DNA of 64,000 nucleotides from Rebecca billardiae RCC1528 (taxonomy: Eukaryota > Haptophyta). Of the stretch, positions 29,001 to 41,000 are shown in pieces (within the stretch, counting starts at the first letter, position 1; each line of letters begins with the position of its first letter). The stretch spans positions 1-64,000 of the forward strand of contig OZ251242.1 of NCBI GenBank assembly GCA_965240325.2, in the 5' to 3' direction. A program made the position numbers and the translations under genes. The notes under the pieces are model-generated. The model was not told the DNA's origin and ran no database searches. It worked only from the letters and a program-made list of their open reading frames with translations.

Positions 29001-32000
29001 CCCGCCGCCGTCGCCACCGCCATCGCCGCCGCCGCCAAGCCCGCCGCCGAGCCCGCCGCCCAGCCCGCCACCGTCGCCGCCGCCAAGCCCGCCGCCGAGC
29101 CCGCCGCCGTCGCCGCCACCGAGCCCGCCGCCATCGCCACCGCCCAGCCCGCCGCCCAGCCCGCCACCGAGCCCCCCGCCGTCGCCACCCCCATCGCCGC
29201 CGCCGCCGTCGCCGCCGCCTTCGCCGCCCCCCAGCCCACCGCCGAGTCCGCCGCCGAGCCCTCCGCCACCCTCACCGCCTCCCAGCCCGCCGCCGAGCCC
29301 GCCGCCGGGCCCGCCGCCGTCGCCGCCGCCCAGCCCGCCGCCGTCCCCACCGCCGTCTCCGCCGCCGTCGCCGCCGCCGCCATCGCCGCCGCCCAGCCCG
29401 CCACCGTCGCCGCCGCCCAGCCCGCCGCCGAGCCCGCCGCCGTCGCCGCCACCGAGCCCGCCGCCATCGCCACCGCCCAGCCCGCCGCCCAGCCCGCCAC
29501 CGAGCCCCCCACCGTCGCCACCCCCATCGCCGCCGCCGCCGTCGCCGCCGCCTTCGCCGCCTCCCAGCCCACCGCCGAGTCCGCCGCCGAGCCCTCCGCC
29601 ACCCTCACCGCCTCCCAGCCCGCCGCCCAGCCCGCCGCCGGGCCCGCCGCCTTCGCCGCCGCCCAGCCCGCCGCCGAGCCCACCGCCCTCGCCACCGCCT
29701 CCCAGCCCGCCGCCCAGCCCGCCGCCGAGCCCACCCCCGTCGCCGCCGCCATCGCCGCCGCCGAGCCCACCGCCGAGCCCGCCGCCCTCGCCACCGCCGC
29801 CGAGCCCGCCGCCCAGCCCGCCCCCGTCGCCGCCGCCCTCGCCGCCGCCGAGCCCGCCGCCCTCGCCGCCGCCCTCGCCGCCGCCTTCGCCGCCGCCCTC
29901 AGCGCCGCCCAGCCCGCCGCCCAGCCCGCCACCGTCGCCGCCTCCGCCGAGCCCGCCGCCGAGCCCGCCGCCGAGCCCACCACCGTCGCCACCCCCGTCG
30001 CCGCCACCGAGCCCGCCTCCCAGCCCGCCGCCGAGCCCGCCGCCTCCAAGCCCGCCGCCAAGCCCTCCACCCTCGCCGCCGCCAAGCCCGCCTCCAAGCC
30101 CGCCGCCAAGCCCTCCACCCTCGCCGCCGCCAAGCCCACCTCCAAGCCCGCCGCCAAGCCCTCCACCCTCGCCGCCGCCAAGCCCACCGCCGAGCCCGCC
30201 GCCGAGCCCACCGCCGTCACCACCGCCGTCCCCACCGCCCAGCCCGCCACCGAGCCCGCCGCCGAGCCCGCCGCCGTCGCCTCCGCCACCAAGCCCGCCG
30301 CCTTCGCCGCCGCCGTCCCCGCCGCCTTTCCCGCCGCCGTCGCCGCCGCCGACCCCTCCGCCGAGTCCGCCGCCCTCGCCGCCACCGCCGAGCCCGCCGC
30401 CGTCGCCGCCGCCGTCCCCACCGCCCTCGCCGCCTCCGAGCCCGCCGCCGAGCCCCCCGCCAAGCCCGCCCCCCAGCCCGCCACCGAGCCCGCCGCCGAG
30501 CCCGCCGCCGAGCCCGCCGCCGGCCCCGCCGCCGTCGCCGCCGCCGTCGCCGCCGCCGAGCCCGCCGCCGTCGCCGCCGCCGAGCCCACCGCCGAGCCCG
30601 CCCCCCAGCCCGCCGCCATCGCCGCCCCCTCCGAGCCCGCCGCCAAGCCCACCGCCGTCGCCGCCGCCGAGCCCGCCGCCCAGCCCGCCACCCAGCCCGC
30701 CGCCCAGCCCGCCTCCATCGCCGCCTCCCCCGAGCCCGCCGCCGTCCCCGCCGCCGATCCCGCCGCCGTCGCCTCCGCCCAGCCCGCCGCCTAGCCCGCC
30801 ACCGAGCCCACCGCCGGCGCCGCCACCGTCGCCTCCACCGAGCCCGCCGCCGTCGCCGCCGCCGTCGCCGCCCCCGCCTAGCCCTCCGCCGAGCCCGCCG
30901 CCGAGCCCGCCGCCGAGCCCGCCGCCGAGTCCGCCGCCATCGCCACCGCCACGCCCGCCGCCATCGCCACCGCCGTCGCCACCACCAAGCCCGCCACCGA
31001 GTCCACCGCCGTCGCCGCCACCGCCGAGCCCACCACCGAGCCCCCCACCAAGCCCACCACCGAGCCCACCACCAAGCCCGCCACCGAGCCCACCGCCGTC
31101 TCCTCCGCCTTCCCCGCCGCCGTCCCCGCCGCCGTCCCCGCCACCTTCCCCGCCGCCGTCACCGCCACCGTCGCCGCCCCCGAGCCCCCCGCCCAGCCCG
31201 CCGCCGGCGCCGCCGCCCTCGCCACCACCATCGCCACCACCGTCGCCGCCGCCCTCACCTCCTCCGCCCAGCCCTCCGCCGAGCCCGCCACCCAGCCCTC
31301 CGCCGAGCCCGCCGCCGAGCCCGCCGCCGAGCCCGCCGCCGAGCCCGCCGCCGTCGCCGCCGCCGTCCCCGCCGCCGAGCCCGCCGCCGAGCCCGCCGCC
31401 TTCGCCACCGCCGAGCCCGCCACCCAGCCCGCCACCCAGCCCGCCGCCGTCGCCGCCGCCGCCCAGCCCACCGCCCAGCCCGCCACCTTCTCCGCCGCCT
31501 TCCCCGCCACCGAACCCGCCGCCGTCACCGCCGCCGTCGCCACCGCCCTCACCACCGCCCTCGCCGCCGCCCAGCCCGCCGCCGAGCCCGCCGCCCGCGC
31601 CACCGCCATCGCCACCACCGTCGCCGCCACCGTCGCCGCCGCCATCTCCGCCGCCGCCGAGCCCACCGCCGAGCCCCCCACCGAGCCCGCCGCCGAGCCC
31701 GCCACCTTCGCCTCCGCCGAGCCCGCCGCCGTCGCCGCCGCCGTCGCCGCCGCCGAGCCCGCCGCCCAGCCCCCCGCCCAGTCCGCCACCTTCGCCACCG
31801 CCGAGCCCGCCACCAAGCCCGCCGCCCAGCCCGCCGCCGTCACCGCCGCCACCCAGCCCGCCACCTAGCCCGCCGCCTTCTCCGCCGCCTTCCCCGCCGC
31901 CGAGCCCGCCGCCGAGCCCACCGCCATCTCCCCCGCCTTCCCCGCCGCCTTCCCCGCCGCCGTCGCCGCCGCCGTCGCCGCCGCCGTCGCCGCCGCCGTC

Positions 32001-35000
32001 GCCGCCGCCGAGCCCGCCGCCGAGCCCGCCTCCGACACCGCCGCCCTCGCCGCCACCATCGCCACCACCGTCGCCGCCGCCGTCGCCTCCGCCGCCAAGC
32101 CCTCCGCCGAGCCCGCCGCCGAGCCCGCCGCCGAGCCCGCCGCCGAGCCCGCCGCCAAGCCCGCCGCCGTCCCCGCCGCCCTCGCCGCCGCCCTCGCCGC
32201 CGCCGTCCCCGCCGCCCAGCCCGCCGCCATCCCCACCGCCCAGCCCGCCGCCGAGCCCTCCGCCGAGCCCGCCGCCGTCGCCGCCGCCGCCCAGCCCACC
32301 GCCCAGCCCTCCGCCCTCGCCACCGCCCAGCCCGCCGCCGAGCCCCCCACCGTCACCGCCGCCCTCTCCACCGCCGTCACCGCCACCTTCACCGCCGCCG
32401 AGCCCGCCGCCAAGCCCGCCTCCATCGCCGCCACCATCGCCGCCACCATCACCACCACCGTCGCCGCCGCCGTCGCCACCTCCGCCCAGCCCGCCGCCGA
32501 GCCCGCCGCCGAGCCCGCCGCCGAGCCCGCCGCCGAGCCCACCGCCAAGCCCGCCGCCATCGCCGCCACCGTCGCCGCCGCCCTCGCCGCCGCCGAGCCC
32601 GCCGCCCAGCCCGCCGCCGTCGCCACCGCCGAGCCCGCCACCGAGCCCGCCTCCGAGCCCGCCGCCATCACCACCGCCGCCTAGCCCACCGCCCAGCCCG
32701 CCGCCTTCGCCGCCGCCGAGCCCGCCGCCGAGCCCGCCGCCGAGCCCACCGCCGTCTCCTCCGCCGAGCCCACCCCCTTCCCCGCCGCCGTCCCCGCCGC
32801 CGTCTCCGCCGCCGTCGCCGCCACCTTCGCCGCCGCCCAGCCCGCCGCCCAGCCCGCCTCCATCGCCGCCGCCTTCGCCGCCGCCATCACCACCACCGTC
32901 GCCGCCGCCGTCGCCACCTCCGCCCAGCCCGCCGCCGAGCCCGCCGCCGAGCCCGCCGCCGAGCCCGCCGCCGAGCCCGCCGCCAAGCCCACCGCCGTCG
33001 CAGCCACCGTCGCCGCCGCCCTCGCCGCCGCCGAGCCCGCCGCCCAGCCCGCCGCCTTCGCCACCGCCGAGCCCGCCGCCGAGCCCGCCTCCCAGCCCGC
33101 CGCCGTCGCCTCCGCCGCCCAGCCCACCGCCCAGCCCGCCGCCCTCCCCGCCACCGAGCCCGCCGCCGAGCCCGCCACCTTCGCCGCCGCCATCGCCACC
33201 ACCGAGCCCGCCGCCCAGCCCGCCGCCCTCGCCGCCGCCGTCCCCGCCGCCGAGCCCGCCACCTTCGCCACCGCCCAGCCCGCCGCCCAGCCCGCCCCCG
33301 ATGCCGCCGCCATCGCCGCCGCCATCGCCACCGCCGTCGCCGCCGCCCTCACCACCTCCGCCCAGCCCACCGCCCAGCCCGCCGCCGAGCCCGCCGCCGA
33401 GCCCGCCGCCGAGCCCGCCTCCGAGCCCGCCGCCGAGTCCGCCACCGTCGCCGCCGCCGTCGCCGCCGCCCAGTCCGCCGCCCAGCCCACCGCCGTCGCC
33501 CCCGCCGAGCCCGCCGCCAAGCCCGCCTCCCAGCCCGCCGCCGTCGCCGCCGCCGCCCAGCCCGCCACCGAGCCCGCCGCCCTCCCCGCCGCCGAGCCCT
33601 CCGCCGAGCCCGCCACCGTCCCCGCCGCCGTCGCCGCCACCATCGCCGCCACCGTCTCCGCCGCCCAGCCCGCCGCCCAGCCCGCCCCCGGCGCCGCCGC
33701 CCTCGCCACCGCCCTCACCACCACCGTCGCCGCCGCCGTCGCCACCTCCGCCCAGCCCGCCGCCGAGCCCGCCGCCCAGTCCGCCGCCGAGCCCGCCGCC
33801 GAGCCCGCCGCCCAGCCCACCGCCGTCGCCGCCGCCGTCGCCGCCGCCCTCGCCGCCGCCAAGCCCGCCGCCCAGCCCGCCGCCGTCGCCACCGCCAAGT
33901 CCACCGCCGAGCCCGCCTCCCAGCCCGCCGCCGTCGCCCCCGCCGCCCAGCCCACCGCCCAGCCCGCCACCTTCGCCGCCACCGAGCCCGCCGCCGAGCC
34001 CGCCACCTTCGCCGCCGCCATCGCCACCACCGAGCCCGCCGCCCAGCCCGCCGCCCTCGCCGCCGCCGTCCCCGCCGCCGAGCCCGCCACCTTCGCCACC
34101 GCCCAGCCCGCCGCCCAGCCCGCCCCCGATGCCGCCGCCATCGCCGCCGCCATCGCCACCGCCGTCGCCGCCGCCCTCACCACCTCCGCCTAGCCCACCG
34201 CCCAGCCCGCCGCCGAGCCCGCCGCCGAGCCCGCCGCCGAGCCCGCCTCCGAGCCCGCCGCCGAGTCCGCCACCGTCGCCGCCGCCGTCGCCGCCGCCCA
34301 GTCCGCCGCCCAGCCCACCGCCGTCGCCCCCGCCGAGCCCGCCGCCAAGCCCGCCTCCCAGCCCGCCGCCGTCGCCGCCGCCGCCCAGCCCGCCACCGAG
34401 CCCGCCGCCCTCCCCGCCGCCGAGCCCTCCGCCGAGCCCGCCACCGTCCCCGCCGCCGTCGCCGCCACCATCGCCGCCACCGTCTCCGCCGCCCAGCCCG
34501 CCGCCCAGCCCGCCCCCGGCGCCGCCGCCCTCGCCACCGCCCTCACCACCACCGTCGCCGCCGCCGTCGCCACCTCCGCCCAGCCCGCCGCCGAGCCCGC
34601 CGCCCAGTCCGCCGCCGAGCCCGCCGCCGAGCCCGCCGCCCAGCCCACCGCCGTCGCCGCCGCCGTCGCCGCCGCCCTCGCCGCCGCCAAGCCCGCCGCC
34701 CAGCCCGCCGCCGTCGCCACCGCCAAGTCCACCGCCGAGCCCGCCTCCCAGCCCGCCTCCGTCGCCCCCGCCGCCCAGCCCACCGCCCAGCCCGCCACCT
34801 TCGCCGCCACCGAGCCCGCCGCCGAGCCCGCCACCTTCGCCGCCGCCATCGCCACCACCGAGCCCGCCGCCCAGCCCGCCGCCCTCGCCGCCGCCGTCCC
34901 CGCCGCCGAGCCCGCCACCTTCGCCACCGCCCAGCCCGCCGCCCAGCCCGCCCCCGATGCCGCCGCCATCGCCGCCGCCGTCGCCACCGCCGTCGCCGCC

Positions 35001-38000
35001 GCCTTCGCCACCTCCGCCCAGCCCACCGCCCAGCCCGCCGCCGAGCCCGCCGCCGAGCCCGCCGCCAAGCCCGCCGCCGAGCCCGCCGCCGAGTCCGCCA
35101 CCGTCGCCGCCGCCGTCGCCGCCGCCCAGTCCGCCGCCCAGCCCACCGCCGTCGCCCCCGCCGAGCCCGCCGCCAAGCCCGCCTCCCAGCCCGCCGCCGT
35201 CGCCGCCGCCGCCCAGCCCGCCACCGAGCCCGCCGCCCTCCCCGCCGCCGAGCCCTCCGCCGAGCCCGCCACCGTCCCCGCCGCCGTCGCCGCCACCATC
35301 GCCGCCACCGTCTCCGCCGCCCAGCCCGCCGCCCAGCCCGCCCCCGGCGCCGCCGCCCTCGCCACCGCCCTCACCACCACCGTCGCCGCCGCCGTCGCCA
35401 CCTCCGCCCAGCCCGCCGCCGAGCCCGCCGCCCAGCCCGCCGCCGAGCCCGCCGCCGAGCCCACCGCCCAGCCCGCCGCCGTCGCCGCCGCCGTCGCCGC
35501 CGCCCTCGCCGCCGCCGAGCCCGCCGCCCAGCCCGCCGCCCAGCCCGCCGCCATTGCCGCCGCCAAGTCCGCCGCCGAGCCCGCCTCCGTCGCCGCCGCC
35601 AAGCCCGCCGCCGAGCCCGCCACCCAGTCCGCCGCCGTCGCCTCCACCACCCAGCCCACCGCCCAGCCCACCGCCCTCACCGCCACCGAGCCCGCCGCCC
35701 AGCCCGCCGCCCAGCCCGCCGCCCTCGCCGCCGCCGAGCCCTCCGCCGAGCCCGCCGCCTTCGCCCCCTCCATCTCCCCCACCGTCCCCGCCGCCGTCGC
35801 CGCCACCCAGCCCTCCGCCCAGCCCGCCGCCGGCGCCGCCGCCTTCGCCGCCACCATCGCCACCACCCTCGCCGCCGCCCTCGCCACCTCCGCCCAGCCC
35901 TCCGCCGAGCCCGCCGCCGAGCCCGCCGCCGAGCCCACCGCCCAGCCCGCCGCCCAGCCCGCCGCCGTCGCCGCCACCGTCGCCGCCGCCGTCGCCGCCA
36001 CCGAGTCCGCCACCCAGCCCACCGCCTTCGCCGCCGCCAAGCCCGCCGCCGAGCCCGCCACCCAGCCCGCCGCCGTCACCGCCGCCCCCCAGCCCGCCGC
36101 CCAGCCCTCCGCCTTCACCGCCACCGAGCCCGCCGCCCAGCCCTCCGCCGTCCCCGCCGCCATCGCCGCCTCCGAGCCCGCCGCCGAGCCCACCGCCAAG
36201 CCCGCCGCCGAGCCCGCCGCCAAGCCCGCCGCCGTCGCCGCCGCCGTCGCCGCCGCCCAGCCCGCCCCCGACGCCGCCGCCATCGCCGCCGCCGTCGCCG
36301 CCGCCATCGCCGCCGCCCTCACCACCTCCGCCTAGCCCACCGCCCAGCCCGCCGCCCAGCCCGCCGCCGAGCCCGCCGCCAAGCCCGCCGCCGAGCCCGC
36401 CGCCAAGCCCACCGCCGTCGCCGCCGCCGTCGCCGCCGCCCAGTCCTCCGCCCAGCCCACCGCCGTCGCCCCCGCCGAGCCCGCCGCCAAGCCCGCCTCC
36501 GAGCCCGCCGCCGTCGCCGCCGCCGCCCAGCCCGCCTCCGAGCCCGCCGCCTTCGCCGCCACCGAGCCCTCCGCCGAGCCCGCCGCCATCCCCGCCGCCG
36601 TCCCCGCCGCCGTCGCCGCCGCCCTCACCGCCGCCGAGCCCGCCGCCGAGCCCGCCTCCGGCGCCGCCGCCGTCGCCACCGCCGTCGCCACCACCGTCGC
36701 CACCGCCCTCACCACCTCCGCCGAGCCCGCCGCCAAGCCCACCGCCGAGCCCACCACCGAGCCCGCCCCCATCGCCGCCTCCGTCGCCGCCGCCGAGCCC
36801 ACCGCCACGCCCGCCACCGTCGCCGCCACCGTCTCCGCCGCCGTCCCCGCCGCCCAGCCCGCCACCATCGCCGCCGCCAAGCCCGCCGCCGAGCCCGCCG
36901 CCATCGCCGCCGCCGAGCCCACCGCCGAGCCCGCCACCCAGCCCGCCGCCATCGCCTCCGCCCCCCAGCCCACCGCCCAGCCCGCCGCCCTCACCGCCAC
37001 CGAGCCCTCCACCCAGCCCTCCGCCGTCCCCGCCGCCTTCGCCACCGCCGAGTCCCCCGCCGAGCCCGCCGCCGTCCCCGCCGCCGTCGCCGCCGCCGTC
37101 GCCGCCACCCTCTCCGCCACCAAGCCCGCCGCCCAGCCCGCCGCCGGCGCCGCCGCCCTCGCCGCCACCATCGCCACCACCGTCGCCACCGCCGTCGCCA
37201 CCTCCACCCAGCCCTCCGCCGAGCCCGCCGCCGAGCCCGCCGCCGAGCCCACCGCCCAGCCCGCCGCCCAGCCCGCCGCCAAGCCCGCCGCCGTCGCCGC
37301 CGCCGTCGCCGCCGCCCAGTCCTCCGCCCAGCCCACCGCCGTCGCCCCCGCCGAGCCCGCCGCCAAGCCCGCCTCCGAGCCCGCCGCCGTCGCCGCCGCC
37401 GCCCAGCCCGCCACCGAGCCCGCCGCCTTCTCCGCCGCCGAGCCCGCCGCCGAGCCCGCCGCCTTCCCCGCCGCCGTCCCCGCCGCCATCGCCGCCACCC
37501 TCTCCGCCACCAAGCCCGCCGCCCAGCCCGCCGCCTGCGCCGCCGCCGTCGCCGCCACCATCGCCACCACCCTCGCCGCCGCCCTCACCACCTCCGCCCA
37601 GCCCGCCGCCATCGCCGCCGCCGAGCCCGCCGCCGAGCCCACCGCCGAGCCCGCCGCCGAGCCCGCCACCGTCGCCGCCACCGTCGCCGCCGCCCTCGCC
37701 GCCGCCGAGTCCGCCGCCCAGCCCACCGCCTTCGCCACCGCCGAGCCCGCCGCCGAGCCCACCGCCAAGCCCGCCGCCGTCGCCGCCGCCACCTAGCCCA
37801 CCGCCCAGCCCTCCGCCCTCACCGCCACCGAGCCCGCCGCCAAGCCCGCCGCCGTCCCCGCCGCCGTCCCCGCCGCCGTCGCCGCCGCCCTCACCGCCCC
37901 CGAGCCCGCCGCCGAGCCCGCCTCCGGCGCCGCCGCCGTCGCCACCGCCGTCGCCACCACCGTCGCCACCGCCCTCACCACCTCCGCCGAGCCCGCCGCC

Positions 38001-41000
38001 AAGCCCACCGCCGAGCCCACCACCGAGCCCGCCCCCATCGCCGCCTCCGTCGCCGCCGCCGAGCCCTCCGCCCAGCCCGCCACCGTCGCCGCCACCGTCT
38101 CCGCCGCCGTCCCCGCCGCCCAGCCCGCCACCATCGCCGCCGCCAAGCCCGCCGCCGAGCCCGCCGCCATCGCCCCCGCCGAGCCCACCGCCGAGCCCGC
38201 CACCCAGCCCGCCGCCATCGCCTCCGCCCCCCAGCCCACCGCCCAGCCCTCCGCCCTCACCGCCACCGAGCCCTCCACCCAGCCCACCGCCGTCCCCGCC
38301 GCCCTCGCCGCCGCCGAGCCCACCGCCGAGCCCACCGCCTTCGCCCCCTCCATCTCCCCCACCGTCCCCGCCGCCGTCGCCGCCACCCAGCCCGCCGCCC
38401 AGCCCGCCGCCGGCGCCGCCGCCTTCGCCGCCACCATCGCCACCACCCTCGCCGCCGCCCTCGCCGCCTCCGCCCAGCCCTCCGCCCAGCCCGCCGCCGA
38501 GCCCGCCACCGAGCCCACCGCCAAGCCCGCCGCCGAGCCCGCCGCCAAGCCCGCCGCCGTCGCCGCCGCCGTCGCCGCCGCCCAGTCCTCCGCCCAGCCC
38601 ACCGCCGTCGCCCCCGCCGAGCCCGCCGCCAAGCCCGCCTCCGAGCCCGCCGCCGTCGCCGCCGCCGCCCAGCCCGCCACCGAGCCCGCCGCCTTCTCCG
38701 CCGCCGAGCCCGCCGCCGAGCCCGCCGCCTTCCCCGCCGCCGTCCCCGCCGCCATCGCCGCCACCCTCTCCGCCACCAAGCCCGCCGCCCAGCCCGCCGC
38801 CTGCGCCGCCGCCCTCGCCGCCACCATCGCCACCACCCTCGCCGCCGCCCTCACCACCTCCGCCCAGCCCACCGCCATCGCCGCCGCCGAGCCCGCCGCC
38901 GAGCCCACCGCCCAGCCCGCCGCCGAGCCCGCCGCCGTCGCCGCCACCGTCGCCGCCGCCGTCCCCGCCGCCGAGTCCGCCGCCCAGCCCACCGCCTTCG
39001 CCACCGCCGAGCCCGCCGCCGAGCCCACCGCCAAGCCCGCCGCCGTCGCCGCCACCACCTAGCCCACCACCCAGCCCGCCGCCCTCACCGCCACCGAGCC
39101 CGCCGCCCAGCCCGCCGCCGTCCCCGCCGCCGTCTCCGCCGCCGTCGCCGCCGCCCTCACCGCCGCCGAGCCCGCCGCCGAGCCCGCCTCCGGCGCCGCC
39201 GCCGTCGCCACCGCCGTCGCCACCACCGTCGCCACCGCCCTCACCACCTCCGCCGAGCCCGCCGCCAAGCCCACCGCCGAGCCCACCACCGAGCCCGCCC
39301 CCATCGCCGCCTCCGTCGCCGCCGCCGAGCCCACCGCCACGCCCGCCACCGTCGCCGCCACCGTCTCCGCCGCCGTCCCCGCCGCCCAGCCCGCCACCAT
39401 CGCCGCCGCCAAGCCCGCCGCCGAGCCCGCCGCCATCGCCCCCGCCGAGCCCACCGCCGAGCCCGCCACCCAGCCCGCCGCCATCGCCTCCGCCCCCCAG
39501 CCCACCGCCCAGCCCTCCGCCCTCACCGCCACCGAGCCCTCCACCCAGCCCTCCGCCGTCCCCGCCACCCTCGCCGCCGCCGAGCCCTCCGCCGAGCCCC
39601 CCGCCATCCCCGCCGCCGTCGCCGCCTCCGTCGCCGCCACCGTCTCCGCCGCCGAGCCCGCCGCCCAGCCCGCCGCCGGCGCCGCCGCCTTCGCCACCGC
39701 CGTCACCACCACCGTCGCCGCCGCCCTCACCACCCCCGCCCAGCCCTCCGCCCAGCCCGCCGCCGAGCCCGCCCCCGAGCCCACCGCCAAGCCCGCCGCC
39801 CAGCCCGCCGCCGTCGCCGCCGCCGTCGCCGCCGCCCTCGCCGCCGCCGAGCCCGCCGCCCAGCCCGCCGCCTTCGCCGCCGCCGAGCCCGCCGCCAAGC
39901 CCGCCCCCCAGCCCGCCGCCGTCGCCGCCGCCGCCCAGCCCGCCACCGAGCCCGCCGCCCTCCCCGCCGCCGAGCCCTCCGCCGAGCCCCCCTCCGTCCC
40001 CGCCGCCGTCGCCGCCACCATCGCCGCCACCGTCTCCGCCGCCGAGCCCGCCGCCCAGACCGCCCCCGGCGCCGCCACCCTCGCCACCGCCCTCACCACC
40101 ACCGTCGCCGCCGCCGTCGCCACCTCCGCCAAGCCCGCCGCCAAGCCCACCGCCGAGCCCACCGCCGAGCCCGCCCCCATCGCCGCCACCGTCTCCGCCG
40201 CCGTCCCCGCCGCCCAGCCCGCCACCATCGCCGCCGCCAAGCCCGCCGCCGAGCCCGCCGCCATCGCCGCCGCCGAGCCCACCGCCGAGCCCGCCACCCA
40301 GCCCGCCGCCGTCGCCGCCGCCCCCCAGCCCACCGCCCAGCCCTCCGCCCTCACCGCCGCCGAGCCCGCCGCCCAGCCCGCCGCCCAGCCCGCCGCCCTT
40401 GCCGCCGCCGAGCCCTCCGCCGAGCCCCCCGCCATCCCCGCCGCCGTCGCCGCCTCCGTCGCCGCCACCGTCTCCGCCGCCGAGCCCGCCGCCCAGCCCG
40501 CCCCCGACGCCGCCACCCTCGCCACCACCATCACCACCACCGTCGCCGCCGCCGTCGCCACCTCCGCCCAGCCCGCCGCCAAGCCCGCCGCCCAGCCCGC
40601 CGCCGAGCCCGCCGCCAAGCCCGCCGCCAAGCCCGCCGCCCTCGCCGCCACCGTCGCCGCCGCCCTCGCCGCCGCCGAGTCCGCCGCCCAGCCCGCCGCC
40701 CAGCCCGCCGCCATTGCCACCGCCAAGCCCGCCGCCGAGCCCGCCACCGTCGCCGCCACCAAGCCCGCCTCCGAGCCCGCCGCCAAGCCCACCGCCGTCG
40801 CCTCCGCCACCCAGCCCACCGCCCAGCCCACCGCCCTCACCGCCACCGAGCCCGCCGCCCAGCCCGCCGCCCAGCCCGCCGCCCTCGCCGCCGCCGAGCC
40901 CTCCGCCGAGCCCGCCGCCTTCGCCCCCTCCATCTCCCCCACCGTCCCCGCCGCCGTCGCCACCACCCAGCCCTCCGCCCAGCCCGCCGCCGGCGCCGCC

